Assembly (NCBI GenBank): GCA_021781095.1
Contig: JAJXXM010000216.1
Span: forward strand, 1-16,079
Reading direction: 5' to 3'
Source: a bacterium
Lineage (GTDB): Bacteria > Eremiobacterota > Eremiobacteria > Baltobacterales > Baltobacteraceae
DNA length: 16,079 nucleotides
The position numbers and the translations under genes were made by a program. Shown one piece after another: positions 1-7,147 of the stretch. A model generated the notes under the pieces. It did not search any database. It was given only the letters and a program-made list of their open reading frames with translations, and was not told where the DNA came from. Numbering within the stretch: position 1 is the first letter of the stretch; every line of letters begins with the position of its first letter.

Positions 1-196
1 ATACTGCTTGCGTCACGTCTTCCGCCGCTTCGCGCTCCCCCAGGACTCGCATCGCAATCGACCAGACGATACGATGATGTTCGTCGTAGAGCTGTTCGAA
101 GGCAACTGCATCCCGCGCTCGCACCCGTTCCATCAGGCGTTCGGCATCGTCGCTCACGTCGGCGATATTCGCGGCCTTGCGGAGCTCTACCCGCAT
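1..196 (-). CDS. ECF-type RNA polymerase sigma factor, N-terminal part (runs off left edge)
   Basis: The reverse strand from an ATG at 196 gives 65 residues that read as the start of an extracytoplasmic-function sigma factor. The stretch DAVAFEQLYDEHHRIVW followed by VLGEREAAEDVTQAV is the usual region 2.1-2.2 pattern, in which an acidic helix (here AAEDVTQ) binds core RNA polymerase. Regions 2.3-4 lie outside the window. The gene follows the cyclase-like gene by 44 bases on the same strand, so it is probably the distal member of the FecR-FecR-cyclase operon. No clear Shine-Dalgarno sequence precedes the ATG. An in-frame TTG nine bases upstream is a possible alternative start. An ECF factor beside FecR-domain genes suggests envelope signalling, but which promoters it reads cannot be told. 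I am fairly sure of the family and unsure of the exact start. Confidence 0.82.
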   Translation of the reverse strand, partial: MRVELRKAANIADVSDDAERLMERVRARDAVAFEQLYDEHHRIVWSIAMRVLGEREAAEDVTQAV

Positions 197-240
197 CCAT
201 ATCAACGGACGGGAGGGCTCGGCGGATTGGCGGGCCGCCG

Positions 241-1314
241 TTAGGGCGGGAGCTGAATCGGCGGCCCCTGGTCGTCTTCGTAGGTGCCCGCGGCAAAAGG
301 CGGATCGGGAAGGACCGGCTGCTCGTCGTCGAGTTGCGAGAACCGGACCGGCTCGGCGCGCAGCGGCGCCGGAGCGACGAACCGCTCCGAACGTGCTGGG
401 GTATTGGATGCAATACGTTCGTCGACGCCCGCCGTCGCGCTCGCGTTCTCGACCGTTTCGTAGATCGTCGCAGTTTCTTCCTCGCGCAGCACGGTGCGCG
501 CGACGCTCGCACGCGTCGGCAACGAAATCGCACCCTCGCTCGCGGCGCGGCGCGTCAGACCGCGGATCACGTAGGCGGAGTGTAAGCGCTTGAGGCCGCG
601 AAGCGGCAGCGAACTGGCGGGGACGCCGACGAACAGCTCGCGTACGACGTCGAAGGTTGCCTCGGAGGCGAGAATCCCGGCGTTCAGCTCTTCCGATGCG
701 CCCTCCAATCGCGCGGCGACCTGCGCCGGGTTGCCGACGATCGCGAATTCGCGGCGTTGTTGGTAACCGGTGTCGCCGGCGACGATGGTGCCGGAATTCA
801 CCCCGATCCCGACGTGCAAGATCTTCCGGCCCTGTGCGGCCCATTGCCCCTCCATCGCTTTCATCATGCGGGCGATGTCGAGCGCGGCGCGTAGCGCGCG
901 TTCTTCCTGAAAGTGCTCCTCCACCAATACGCCGAAGACCGCGGTGACCGTCTCGCCGCGAAGGCTTTCGATAATCCCGCGATGCCGTTGCACGGCCTTT
1001 CCGACGACGGCGTAAAATTCGTTGAGGTAGGCGAGCGTCTCTTCGGCGCTGAGTTCTTCGGCGAGGAGCGCAAAGTTTCGAATGCGGCAGGAGAGAATCG
1101 TCGCGTAGTATTGACGAGCCTCGAAGAGCCGTGGGTCTTTTCGTGCGAGGAGTTCGTCGACGACCGGAGGCGGCACGTAGCGCGTGAAGAGCGCGCGGAC
1201 GCGGCGATGCTCGTCACGCTCGGTGAGGTAGCGGCGAAGAATGGTCACCGCATAAAAGGCGAGCCCCGCTGCGAGGAGCAGCGAGAGCGTCAGCAGCGCG
1301 ATCAATCCATTCAT
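241..1314 (-). CDS. Membrane-anchored class III cyclase-homology protein, catalytically degenerate
   Basis: This 357-residue protein has one N-terminal membrane segment (about residues 4-26) and a short linker with RALFTRYVPPPVVDELL, the sequence that commonly precedes bacterial class III adenylate/guanylate cyclase domains. A cyclase homology domain follows at about 68-253, then a disordered Pro/Ala/Glu-rich tail. The fold signatures ETVTAVFG and NPAQVAARLE are clear, but the active site is eroded. By comparison with the family pattern, the first metal Asp is Arg77, the second is Glu121, the base-recognition Lys is Ser117, the base-recognition Asp is Asn195 and the transition-state Asn is Gln198. 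Only Arg202 is kept. It probably does not make cAMP and may act as a binding or scaffolding domain. It starts 15 bases after the FecR gene stop and precedes the ECF sigma gene, so it is likely co-transcribed with both. Confidence 0.85.
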   Translation of the reverse strand: MNGLIALLTLSLLLAAGLAFYAVTILRRYLTERDEHRRVRALFTRYVPPPVVDELLARKDPRLFEARQYYATILSCRIRNFALLAEELSAEETLAYLNEFYAVVGKAVQRHRGIIESLRGETVTAVFGVLVEEHFQEERALRAALDIARMMKAMEGQWAAQGRKILHVGIGVNSGTIVAGDTGYQQRREFAIVGNPAQVAARLEGASEELNAGILASEATFDVVRELFVGVPASSLPLRGLKRLHSAYVIRGLTRRAASEGAISLPTRASVARTVLREEETATIYETVENASATAGVDERIASNTPARSERFVAPAPLRAEPVRFSQLDDEQPVLPDPPFAAGTYEDDQGPPIQLPP

Positions 1315-1329
1315 GGCGCTCGTCGCCTG

Positions 1330-2055
1330 CTAGCGCGGTGGCATCGGAATCGGTACCGGCAGGCTCGGCGGGGCGGGTAGTTGCTGGGCGGCTTTTTGTA
1401 AGAGCTCGTTTTTCAATTGATTCCAGTTGGACGGCAGTCCGAAGTCTCCGGTGAAACGGTCGACCAACGCCTGCGTGAGTTTCCCCACCTCCACCTGCAC
1501 CACTCCGTTGACGATGCGCGCGACGAGCCCTTGCCCTGCGGCAACGGAGAACGTTTTCCCGGCGTTGGTGGTGACGAGCACGGGAAGGTTCGGGTCGCCG
1601 AGTTTATACACGTTGAGGCGAATCGTGCCGCTGGGATCGACTTCCAGGTCGCCCTGCGTTCCACGTACCGCGATCTGTGACGTCGGCGTGGCGAAGAGAT
1701 AGTTCGCCTTCGCGCCGTTGGGATGGTGAACGGCGAACCGGATCCGGCCATCCTTGACGATGAATTTTGCCGAGGTCGTTTCGGCTTGGTTGAAAAACGC
1801 GAGTTGCACGCGCGTCGAACTGCCGATGAGAATCTGCGTGCTATCCGGAAGCGTCACCGCGCCGAGCGAACGCGCGCCGGTAATCGCTTCGTCGCTATCC
1901 CGAAGATTGACGGAGGCGCGCTCCGCGAGCGGCACGGCACGGGCGCCGGTTCGTTGGAACGCGACGCTTCCGTGCCTATTTTCGAGCAGTTTCCCTCCTT
2001 GCGCGCTTGCGACGCACGGGATCGCCACAAGCATCGCAAGTGCGAGGAGTTTCAT
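1330..2055 (-). CDS. Secreted FecR-domain protein (second of a tandem pair)
   Basis: This 241-residue protein has a Sec signal peptide (MKLLALAMLVAIPCVASA, cleavage likely after residue 18) and a FecR-type domain. The characteristic pattern is VTLPDSTQILIGSSTRVQL, then an IAVRGTQGDLEV segment, then a beta-rich end (LNVYKL, AGQGLVARI). The C terminus is proline-rich (LPAPPSLPVPIPMPPR). It lacks the cytoplasmic anti-sigma helix and membrane segment of classical FecR regulators, so it should be an extracytoplasmic protein, not a canonical anti-sigma factor. It resembles its upstream neighbour over its whole FecR region (SQIAVRGTQGD against AQMAVRGTFGD; NVYKLGDPNLPV against NVYSVSNPKLPV), indicating tandem duplication. 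Its ATG lies 4 bases after the neighbour's stop, so translation is probably coupled. Ligand and partner are unknown. Confidence 0.85.
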   Translation of the reverse strand: MKLLALAMLVAIPCVASAQGGKLLENRHGSVAFQRTGARAVPLAERASVNLRDSDEAITGARSLGAVTLPDSTQILIGSSTRVQLAFFNQAETTSAKFIVKDGRIRFAVHHPNGAKANYLFATPTSQIAVRGTQGDLEVDPSGTIRLNVYKLGDPNLPVLVTTNAGKTFSVAAGQGLVARIVNGVVQVEVGKLTQALVDRFTGDFGLPSNWNQLKNELLQKAAQQLPAPPSLPVPIPMPPR

Positions 2056-2059
2056 TTCG

Positions 2060-3034
2060 TCACTTCTTCAAGCGGCGACTGACGAAGCCGAGCGCGAGCA
2101 GGCCGGCGAATGCGAGCGCTGCTTTCACCGGCGGTTTACCGGGCGGCGCGACCGGTTGCGAGCCGCACGGTGTGGGCACGGCGTTCGGTGCTCCCGGGGC
2201 GCCGGGCGGCGGCGACGGACAGTTGAGGCTGCCGATGGGGATGACGACGGTCGGCGTCGGCGGCGCGGTCGGGGAGGGAGCGGCACCGCCCTTCGAACCG
2301 GCGGCCGCGGCGGTTGCCGCCGTTCCGCCGACGACGACGGCGGTCGTGGTGGTCGCGGCGGCGCTGCCCGCACCGGTGCTGCTGAGGATGCCCGGAACGC
2401 CCTTCGGCGTGGTGAACTCCGAGAAATTCGAGAGCGATTGGCGGCTGACGTTACCGACGGTGACGGCGGCCTGCGCGCCCGCGAACGTGGCGATGAGCGA
2501 CTGCCCCGCGCCGAGGAAGACTTTTTTACCGTTCTTGAAGGTCACTTCGACCGGTAATTTCGGGTTGCTGACCGAGTAGACGTTCACGATCAATTTCGTC
2601 GGTGAGACGAAGAAGTCGCCGAAGGTGCCGCGGACGGCCATCTGCGCGCTGGGAGTCTGAAAGACGTAATCGGCACGCGCGCCCTGCGGATGCTCGATGC
2701 GGAAGCGCACCTTCCCTTGGTAGACCAGGAATTTCGCGTGTGCGATGCGCGACTGCCGGAAATACGAGAGCTGAACCCGGGTGTCGGAGGCCATCTCGAT
2801 GCGCGAACTATCCGGTAAGGTGATGCCGGCGAGCGAGTTCCCCGCGCCGGTGAGCGCATAATCGTTGTCGGTGAGCGCGACCGCGGTTCGTTGGGGTAGC
2901 GCTTGCGGCTTCCCGCCTCCGCGCTGGTAGGAAACGCTGCCGCGCAGGTTCTGCAGCTGGTTGATCGTCGCACCCTCAACCGGTACAACGGAGATGAACG
3001 AGAGAGCGACCAGCAGGAGAGCGAGTCGTTTCAC
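2060..3034 (-). CDS. Secreted FecR-domain protein with C-terminal membrane anchor (first of a tandem pair)
   Basis: The start is a GTG at 3034, chosen because GGAGG sits 9 bases upstream and because a Sec signal peptide (VKRLALLLVALSFISVVPVEG) begins there. The mature protein of about 300 residues has a FecR domain (ITLPDSSRIEMASDTRVQL, QMAVRGTFGDFFV, AGQSLIATF). A long Ala/Thr/Pro/Gly linker of low complexity follows (around residues 215-300). The C terminus has three parts: a short Pro/Gly motif (VAPPGKPP), a hydrophobic helix (VKAALAFAGLLALGFV) and a basic end (SRRLKK). That layout fits a C-terminal membrane anchor or a PEP-CTERM-like sorting signal, but it is not a canonical motif. The protein heads the minus-strand operon with its shorter paralog, the degenerate cyclase and the ECF sigma factor. 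Its role is unknown; an envelope sensing or scaffold function is inferred. Confidence 0.85.
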   Translation of the reverse strand: MKRLALLLVALSFISVVPVEGATINQLQNLRGSVSYQRGGGKPQALPQRTAVALTDNDYALTGAGNSLAGITLPDSSRIEMASDTRVQLSYFRQSRIAHAKFLVYQGKVRFRIEHPQGARADYVFQTPSAQMAVRGTFGDFFVSPTKLIVNVYSVSNPKLPVEVTFKNGKKVFLGAGQSLIATFAGAQAAVTVGNVSRQSLSNFSEFTTPKGVPGILSSTGAGSAAATTTTAVVVGGTAATAAAAGSKGGAAPSPTAPPTPTVVIPIGSLNCPSPPPGAPGAPNAVPTPCGSQPVAPPGKPPVKAALAFAGLLALGFVSRRLKK

Positions 3035-3043
3035 GGGCGGGGT

Positions 3044-3048
3044 CCTCC
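3044..3048 (-). promoter_or_regulatory. Shine-Dalgarno sequence of the first FecR gene
   Basis: The reverse strand reads GGAGG followed by 9 bases and then GTG at 3034. This near-ideal ribosome binding site, together with the signal peptide that starts at the GTG, fixes the start of the first FecR gene. The open frame itself continues further upstream across the divergent region. Confidence 0.8.
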
Positions 3049-3115
3049 GAACGTAGAGAAGAGTGCATTCCCCTTCCGCTCGGATACGTGGGGGCACCTG
3101 CTCGACTGCTCGATT

Positions 3116-3145
3116 TTGAAAGGAAAGCCTTCCGTTGGCGATAAC
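3116..3145 (+). promoter_or_regulatory. Candidate sigma-70 promoter for the GH20 operon
   Basis: TTGAAA (3116-3121) and GATAAC (3140-3145) are separated by 18 bases and match 5 of 6 and 4 of 6 positions of the -35 and -10 consensus. The -10 element ends only 9 bases before the ATG at 3155, so transcription would begin within a few bases of the start codon and give a nearly leaderless mRNA. This fits the lack of a well-placed Shine-Dalgarno sequence. The surrounding interval (3035-3154) is the divergent control region between the FecR and GH20 operons. I found no convincing promoter in it for the FecR direction. Confidence 0.4.
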
Positions 3146-3154
3146 CGCCGGGCC

Positions 3155-5122
3155 ATGCTCCGCGTTATCGGGACCATCGCCTTCGCACTGCTCGCCACGG
3201 GGGCTGCGCTCGGGCAGACGCCGCTGCTCTTGCCGCGCCCGCGCAGCATTGCGACCGTGCCCTGCCGCTCCGAGGCGGCGCCGGCGAGCGTTGCCGTATC
3301 CGCCGATCCGGGCGGCGTGGAGATTCTCGACCGTCGGCTCAAACATCTCGGGCTCGCGCCGCTGCGGGTCGCAAAACGTCCGGCCATTCTTTTCAGCCAT
3401 GCGCCGATGCCCGCTCAGGCGTATCGGCTCACCGTCCGCGACGGGCGGGCGTGGGTGGTCTCGGGGGATTCGGCGGGCGCATTTTACGCCATGACGACGC
3501 TCGCGCAATTGATCCGCGCGCGCGCCGGCAGGGCGATCGCCCCGTGCGTGCGCGTCGTCGATGCCCCCGCGTTAGGGTGGCGCATTCTCTCCGACGACGT
3601 TTCGCGCGGTCCGCTGCCGACGATGCGCTATTTTCGTCGCCGCATTCGCACGATCGCGGCGTTCAAGATGAACGGCTACTCGCCGTACATGGAAAACACA
3701 TTCGTAAGCCCGAGCGATCCGCTTCCCGCTCCGCTCGACGGTATCACTCCACGGCAGCTCGGCGAGCTCGCGCGTTACGCGGCGCGCTTTCACGTCGCGC
3801 TGATTCCCGAACAGCAAACCTTCGCGCACATGCATAACACGCTGAAGTACGAACGGTACGCGGCGATGGCCGAGTTGCCGCACGGGTTTTTGCTCTCGCC
3901 TGCAAACCCGGCGGGGCTCGCGTACGCCGAGCGGTTGGTGCGCCAGGAACTCGCCGTGGTGCCGCATCCGCCGTTCTTCCATATCGGCTCCGACGAAACG
4001 GCGATGCTCGGCGACGGGCGGAGCGCGGCGATGGTGAAGAAACTTGGAAAGGCGCGGGTCTATGCCGATCACGTCGACGCGCTCGCTGCGGCCATCGCGC
4101 CGTCGGGTGCGCGCACGATGCTGTGGGACGACGGCGTGGAGGCCGATCCCGCGATCGCTCCGCTGTTGCCCAAGAACGTCGTGCTGATTAATTGGCATTA
4201 CGGAAACGACCCGTCGTTCACGAAGTACATCGATCTCGTCGCGCGCGACGGCTTCCAGCAGATGGTCGCGCCGGGAGCGAATAATTGGAGCGAGATCTTT
4301 CCCGATCTCGACACGGCGATTCCGAACGAACGGCGCTTCATCGACGAAGGGAAAGCCGCACACGTCCTCGGCCTCTTTCAAACCGTCTGGCACGACGACG
4401 GCGAAACGCTCTATGCGACGACGTGGTACCCGGTGCTTTACGCCGCCGCCGACGCATGGGATAGCCGCGATCTCTCGCCGCAAGCATTCGCGCGCGCGTA
4501 TCCGGAGACGTTCTTCGGCGTCGACGACCCACGCTATGCGAGCGACGTCGCCGCACTCGCCGACGCGGTCCATCGCTTGGATGCCGCACCGCACGAATGG
4601 ACGGACCGGTTGTTTTGGAGCGATCCCTTCGACGCGACGAACGAAGCGCGCATGAAGGGCGTCGATCTTGCAGCGATACGTCTCGAAGCCGAGCGCGTCG
4701 AGCAGCATCTCCTCGATCGCGTCCCGCCGGCACATCGCGGAGCGGCGTTCGCCGAATTCGTCGCGGCGCGCCGCATCGACGTTCTCGCGCGCGCCTATCA
4801 AATAGCGCACGAAGTTCGGTATTACTACGACGACGCGCGCGCGCACATCGGCGAGAAAAACGGGCCGTCGTTTCGCGACCTGTTGTGGTGCAAGTATTGG
4901 TTCTGGGAGCTGCGGGATTGGTACGAAGGGCTCGCCCCACTCTACGCGCGCGCCTGGAACAACGAGAGCCGGCCGGGGCACCTCGCCTCGAATCTCGAGC
5001 GCTATCACCTCGCCGCGCAACGTGCGATCCGGCGGGCCGACCTCATCCAGCGGGCGACCTATAACGATTACATCGCTCGCGGAACGCTGCCTCCGCTCGA
5101 CCGGGTGTTGCGCCTTCCGTGA
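3155..5122 (+). CDS. Secreted glycoside hydrolase family 20 beta-N-acetylhexosaminidase
   Basis: This 655-residue exported enzyme should remove terminal beta-linked N-acetylhexosamine (GlcNAc or GalNAc) from glycans outside the cytoplasm. It has a Sec signal peptide (residues 1-20, ending ALG). An N-terminal GH20-type alpha/beta domain contains GAFYAMTTLAQLI. The TIM-barrel catalytic domain begins near RILSDDVSRGPLPTMRYF and contains FKMNGYSPYMENTF. FHIGSDET supplies the adjacent catalytic Asp280-Glu281 pair of substrate-assisted GH20 catalysis; GSDE replaces the commoner GGDE or GADE. A helical C-terminal region of about 200 residues is not recognised. The ATG at 3155 is chosen because the signal peptide starts there; the open frame extends upstream only opposite the FecR gene. 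The stop overlaps the next gene's GTG (GTGA). Family confidence is good; the natural substrate (chitin oligomers, peptidoglycan or glycoprotein) is unknown. Confidence 0.85.
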   Translation: MLRVIGTIAFALLATGAALGQTPLLLPRPRSIATVPCRSEAAPASVAVSADPGGVEILDRRLKHLGLAPLRVAKRPAILFSHAPMPAQAYRLTVRDGRAWVVSGDSAGAFYAMTTLAQLIRARAGRAIAPCVRVVDAPALGWRILSDDVSRGPLPTMRYFRRRIRTIAAFKMNGYSPYMENTFVSPSDPLPAPLDGITPRQLGELARYAARFHVALIPEQQTFAHMHNTLKYERYAAMAELPHGFLLSPANPAGLAYAERLVRQELAVVPHPPFFHIGSDETAMLGDGRSAAMVKKLGKARVYADHVDALAAAIAPSGARTMLWDDGVEADPAIAPLLPKNVVLINWHYGNDPSFTKYIDLVARDGFQQMVAPGANNWSEIFPDLDTAIPNERRFIDEGKAAHVLGLFQTVWHDDGETLYATTWYPVLYAAADAWDSRDLSPQAFARAYPETFFGVDDPRYASDVAALADAVHRLDAAPHEWTDRLFWSDPFDATNEARMKGVDLAAIRLEAERVEQHLLDRVPPAHRGAAFAEFVAARRIDVLARAYQIAHEVRYYYDDARAHIGEKNGPSFRDLLWCKYWFWELRDWYEGLAPLYARAWNNESRPGHLASNLERYHLAAQRAIRRADLIQRATYNDYIARGTLPPLDRVLRLP

Positions 5123-7140
5123 GCGCGTTGCTGATGCTCGCCGTCTTCGCGCTCTGCGCGGCGTTGATGGTGCGGCGTATCCTCCCGGCGTTGCTCGCGA
5201 TACCGGTCATGGCGATCGCGCTCTGCTTGGTGGCGGGCGTCCCGGCCGAGCGCCTGAGCGCCGTTTTTTCGGGCGGTGTGACGGTGCTCGCGCCGGCGTA
5301 CGCGGCGGTCATCTTCGGTGCGTTGCTCGGCCGCGTCACCATCGATACCGGCATCGCGCGCGCGATCGTCAACGTTGCCGCGGAGTACGGCGGCGAGAAC
5401 CCGCTGCTCTTCGCACTCGTGCTCTGCGCGGTGACCGCGGTGCTCTTCGTCTCGCTCTCCGGGCTTGGCGCGATCGTGATGGTCGGATCGATCGTGCTGC
5501 CGACGATGCTCGCCGTCGGCGTCCCGCGGCGGCTCACCGGGCCGTTATTCCTCATGGCGTTCGCGCTCGGATTTACGTTTAATATTGCAAACTGGACCTT
5601 CTACACCACGTTCTTCGGCGTCTCCGAAGGCCGCTTGCTGCCCTTCGCACTCGCACTCGCCGCGATCGACGCCGTCGCCCTGCTCGCTTTTGCGATCGTC
5701 GGGTTCGCGCGCGAGCGCGACTATGCGACCTGGCGCGAAGCGCGTCGCGACGACGACGCGGAGATCGTCGACGTTGAGGGAGAGGGTGCGCGGCGCGTTC
5801 CCGTCCTCGCGATGTTCGTTCCGCTCTTGCCGATGCCGCTCTATTTTTTCTTTCATCTCGACGCGGTCGCCGCGTTCGCCATCGCGGCCGTTCTCGGTGC
5901 GGCGATCGTTCGCCCGCGTGCGATCGTGCAGACCATCGTCGGCGCGGCGATTCGCGGCATCGAAGACGTCGCTCCGGCCGTGCTGCTCTTTATGGGCATC
6001 GGCATGCTGCTCGTCGCGGTAAAAGAGCCTGCGATGCATGCGGCGCTCGCGCCGATTGCCGGCGATTGGATCGCTCGGCCGACGACGTTCGTGCTGGTCT
6101 TCGGGTTGCTCAGCCCGCTGGTGCTCTATCGAGGACCGCTCAATCCCTTCGGCGTCGGTATCGCATTTTTCGCAGCGTTGCTCGGTGCGCATGCGATCGC
6201 GCCGGTGCTGCTCGTCGCCGGCGTGATGGCGTTGGTCGCCGTACAAAATGTTTGCGATCCGACCAATACCGCGAACGTCTGGGTCGCGAACCAGACCGGC
6301 GATCGCACCGAACGCATGATGCTCGTGACGCTTCCCTATCAGTACGTCGTTGCGGTTCTCGCGGCGTTACTCGCGGTGAGCCTGCACGTCGCCGGCGCCG
6401 CACCCTTACCGAGCGCTCCGTTTCCTCCGGGACTCCTCGCGCCGCCGAGTGCCGCGCACCACGTCGTCGTCGACGACGATGGAACGCGGTTCGGTCGCGT
6501 CGCTGCGGCGACCGTGGCGGGAGCGCTCGCGCGCGCCGGCTTTCAGGTGGAGCGCCGACACGCCGTTCCGGAGCGTCGCGATTGCTCGGCGAAGCCGTAC
6601 GCCGCATACGTCTACGTGCGTCGGCAGCGCTTTACGTTGCTGGAAGGCGTGAATCTCGATATCGGTCTGCGGCTCGAAGATTGCGGCGGGTGGGTGGTGC
6701 GCGAATGGCACGACCATGCCGTCGTGCCGCATCCCGACGCGGCGCTCGTTCGACGGCTGGCGTCGCAGGGCGCGCGCCGTTTGCTCGCGTGGCGGGCCCG
6801 CCATCCGATTCGCGCGCACGTACTCTTCGCGCACGGGCTCTCGCTGCCGGCGAACCTGCGACCGACCTATTACTTCGCGCTCTTTAAAACCGTCGACGGG
6901 TACATGCGCGTCTACGTGCGAGCGGGTGGGCCTGCGTGGGCGGCGGGCATGCGCACCGGCGAGATCGTCGACAAGATCGACGGACGGTGGTGGTGGGATT
7001 ACGGCACCTTTCAATCCGAGGCGCGATCGTACGATGGGCGCGCGCATTCGTTCCAGGTCCGCGTCGGAAAAGGCACGCGCCGGATTCAACTCGGCGCGCC
7101 GGTTCTGCCGAAAGAGGTAGAGGCGCAATTGCGCGAATAG
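5119..7140 (+). CDS. Ion-transporter-superfamily permease fused to a C-terminal extracytoplasmic PDZ-like module
   Basis: Residues 1 to about 425 of this 673-residue protein are almost entirely membrane helices (roughly 11-12 by eye). Repeated Gly/Ala-rich segments, a central polar loop (REARRDDDAEIVDVEGEGAR) and two half-repeats resemble secondary carriers of the GntP/CitM-like ion transporter superfamily. Polar re-entrant-like motifs include SLSGLGAIVMVGS and CDPTNTANVWVANQTGD. Residues 425-673 are soluble: a proline-rich linker, a segment with two cysteines (489 and 522, possibly a disulfide), then a PDZ-like fold around 590-665 (AGGPAWAAGMRTGEIVDKIDG). It overlaps the GH20 gene by 4 bases and precedes an M20 dipeptidase by 7, so uptake of a product of the secreted hydrolase, or of a peptide or organic acid, is plausible. 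The substrate cannot be read from sequence. The transporter-PDZ fusion is unusual. Confidence 0.75.
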   Translation: MSALLMLAVFALCAALMVRRILPALLAIPVMAIALCLVAGVPAERLSAVFSGGVTVLAPAYAAVIFGALLGRVTIDTGIARAIVNVAAEYGGENPLLFALVLCAVTAVLFVSLSGLGAIVMVGSIVLPTMLAVGVPRRLTGPLFLMAFALGFTFNIANWTFYTTFFGVSEGRLLPFALALAAIDAVALLAFAIVGFARERDYATWREARRDDDAEIVDVEGEGARRVPVLAMFVPLLPMPLYFFFHLDAVAAFAIAAVLGAAIVRPRAIVQTIVGAAIRGIEDVAPAVLLFMGIGMLLVAVKEPAMHAALAPIAGDWIARPTTFVLVFGLLSPLVLYRGPLNPFGVGIAFFAALLGAHAIAPVLLVAGVMALVAVQNVCDPTNTANVWVANQTGDRTERMMLVTLPYQYVVAVLAALLAVSLHVAGAAPLPSAPFPPGLLAPPSAAHHVVVDDDGTRFGRVAAATVAGALARAGFQVERRHAVPERRDCSAKPYAAYVYVRRQRFTLLEGVNLDIGLRLEDCGGWVVREWHDHAVVPHPDAALVRRLASQGARRLLAWRARHPIRAHVLFAHGLSLPANLRPTYYFALFKTVDGYMRVYVRAGGPAWAAGMRTGEIVDKIDGRWWWDYGTFQSEARSYDGRAHSFQVRVGKGTRRIQLGAPVLPKEVEAQLRE

Positions 7141-7147
7141 CCCTACG

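Noticed and set aside
3050..3075. GGAAT and CGTT as an ECF-type promoter for the FecR operon (reverse strand)
   Set aside because: The spacing of 13 bases is about 3 too short, and the implied start would fall on the Shine-Dalgarno sequence.
3572..5020. Long minus-strand open frame (482 codons) opposite the GH20 gene
   Set aside because: It is Arg/Val/Asp-rich and shows no domain motif, while the plus strand shows a signal peptide and the GH20 catalytic pair. It is a by-product of high-GC codon usage.
5545..6246. Minus-strand open frame (233 codons) opposite the permease-PDZ gene
   Set aside because: Charged, motif-free translation, as expected antisense to transmembrane helices.
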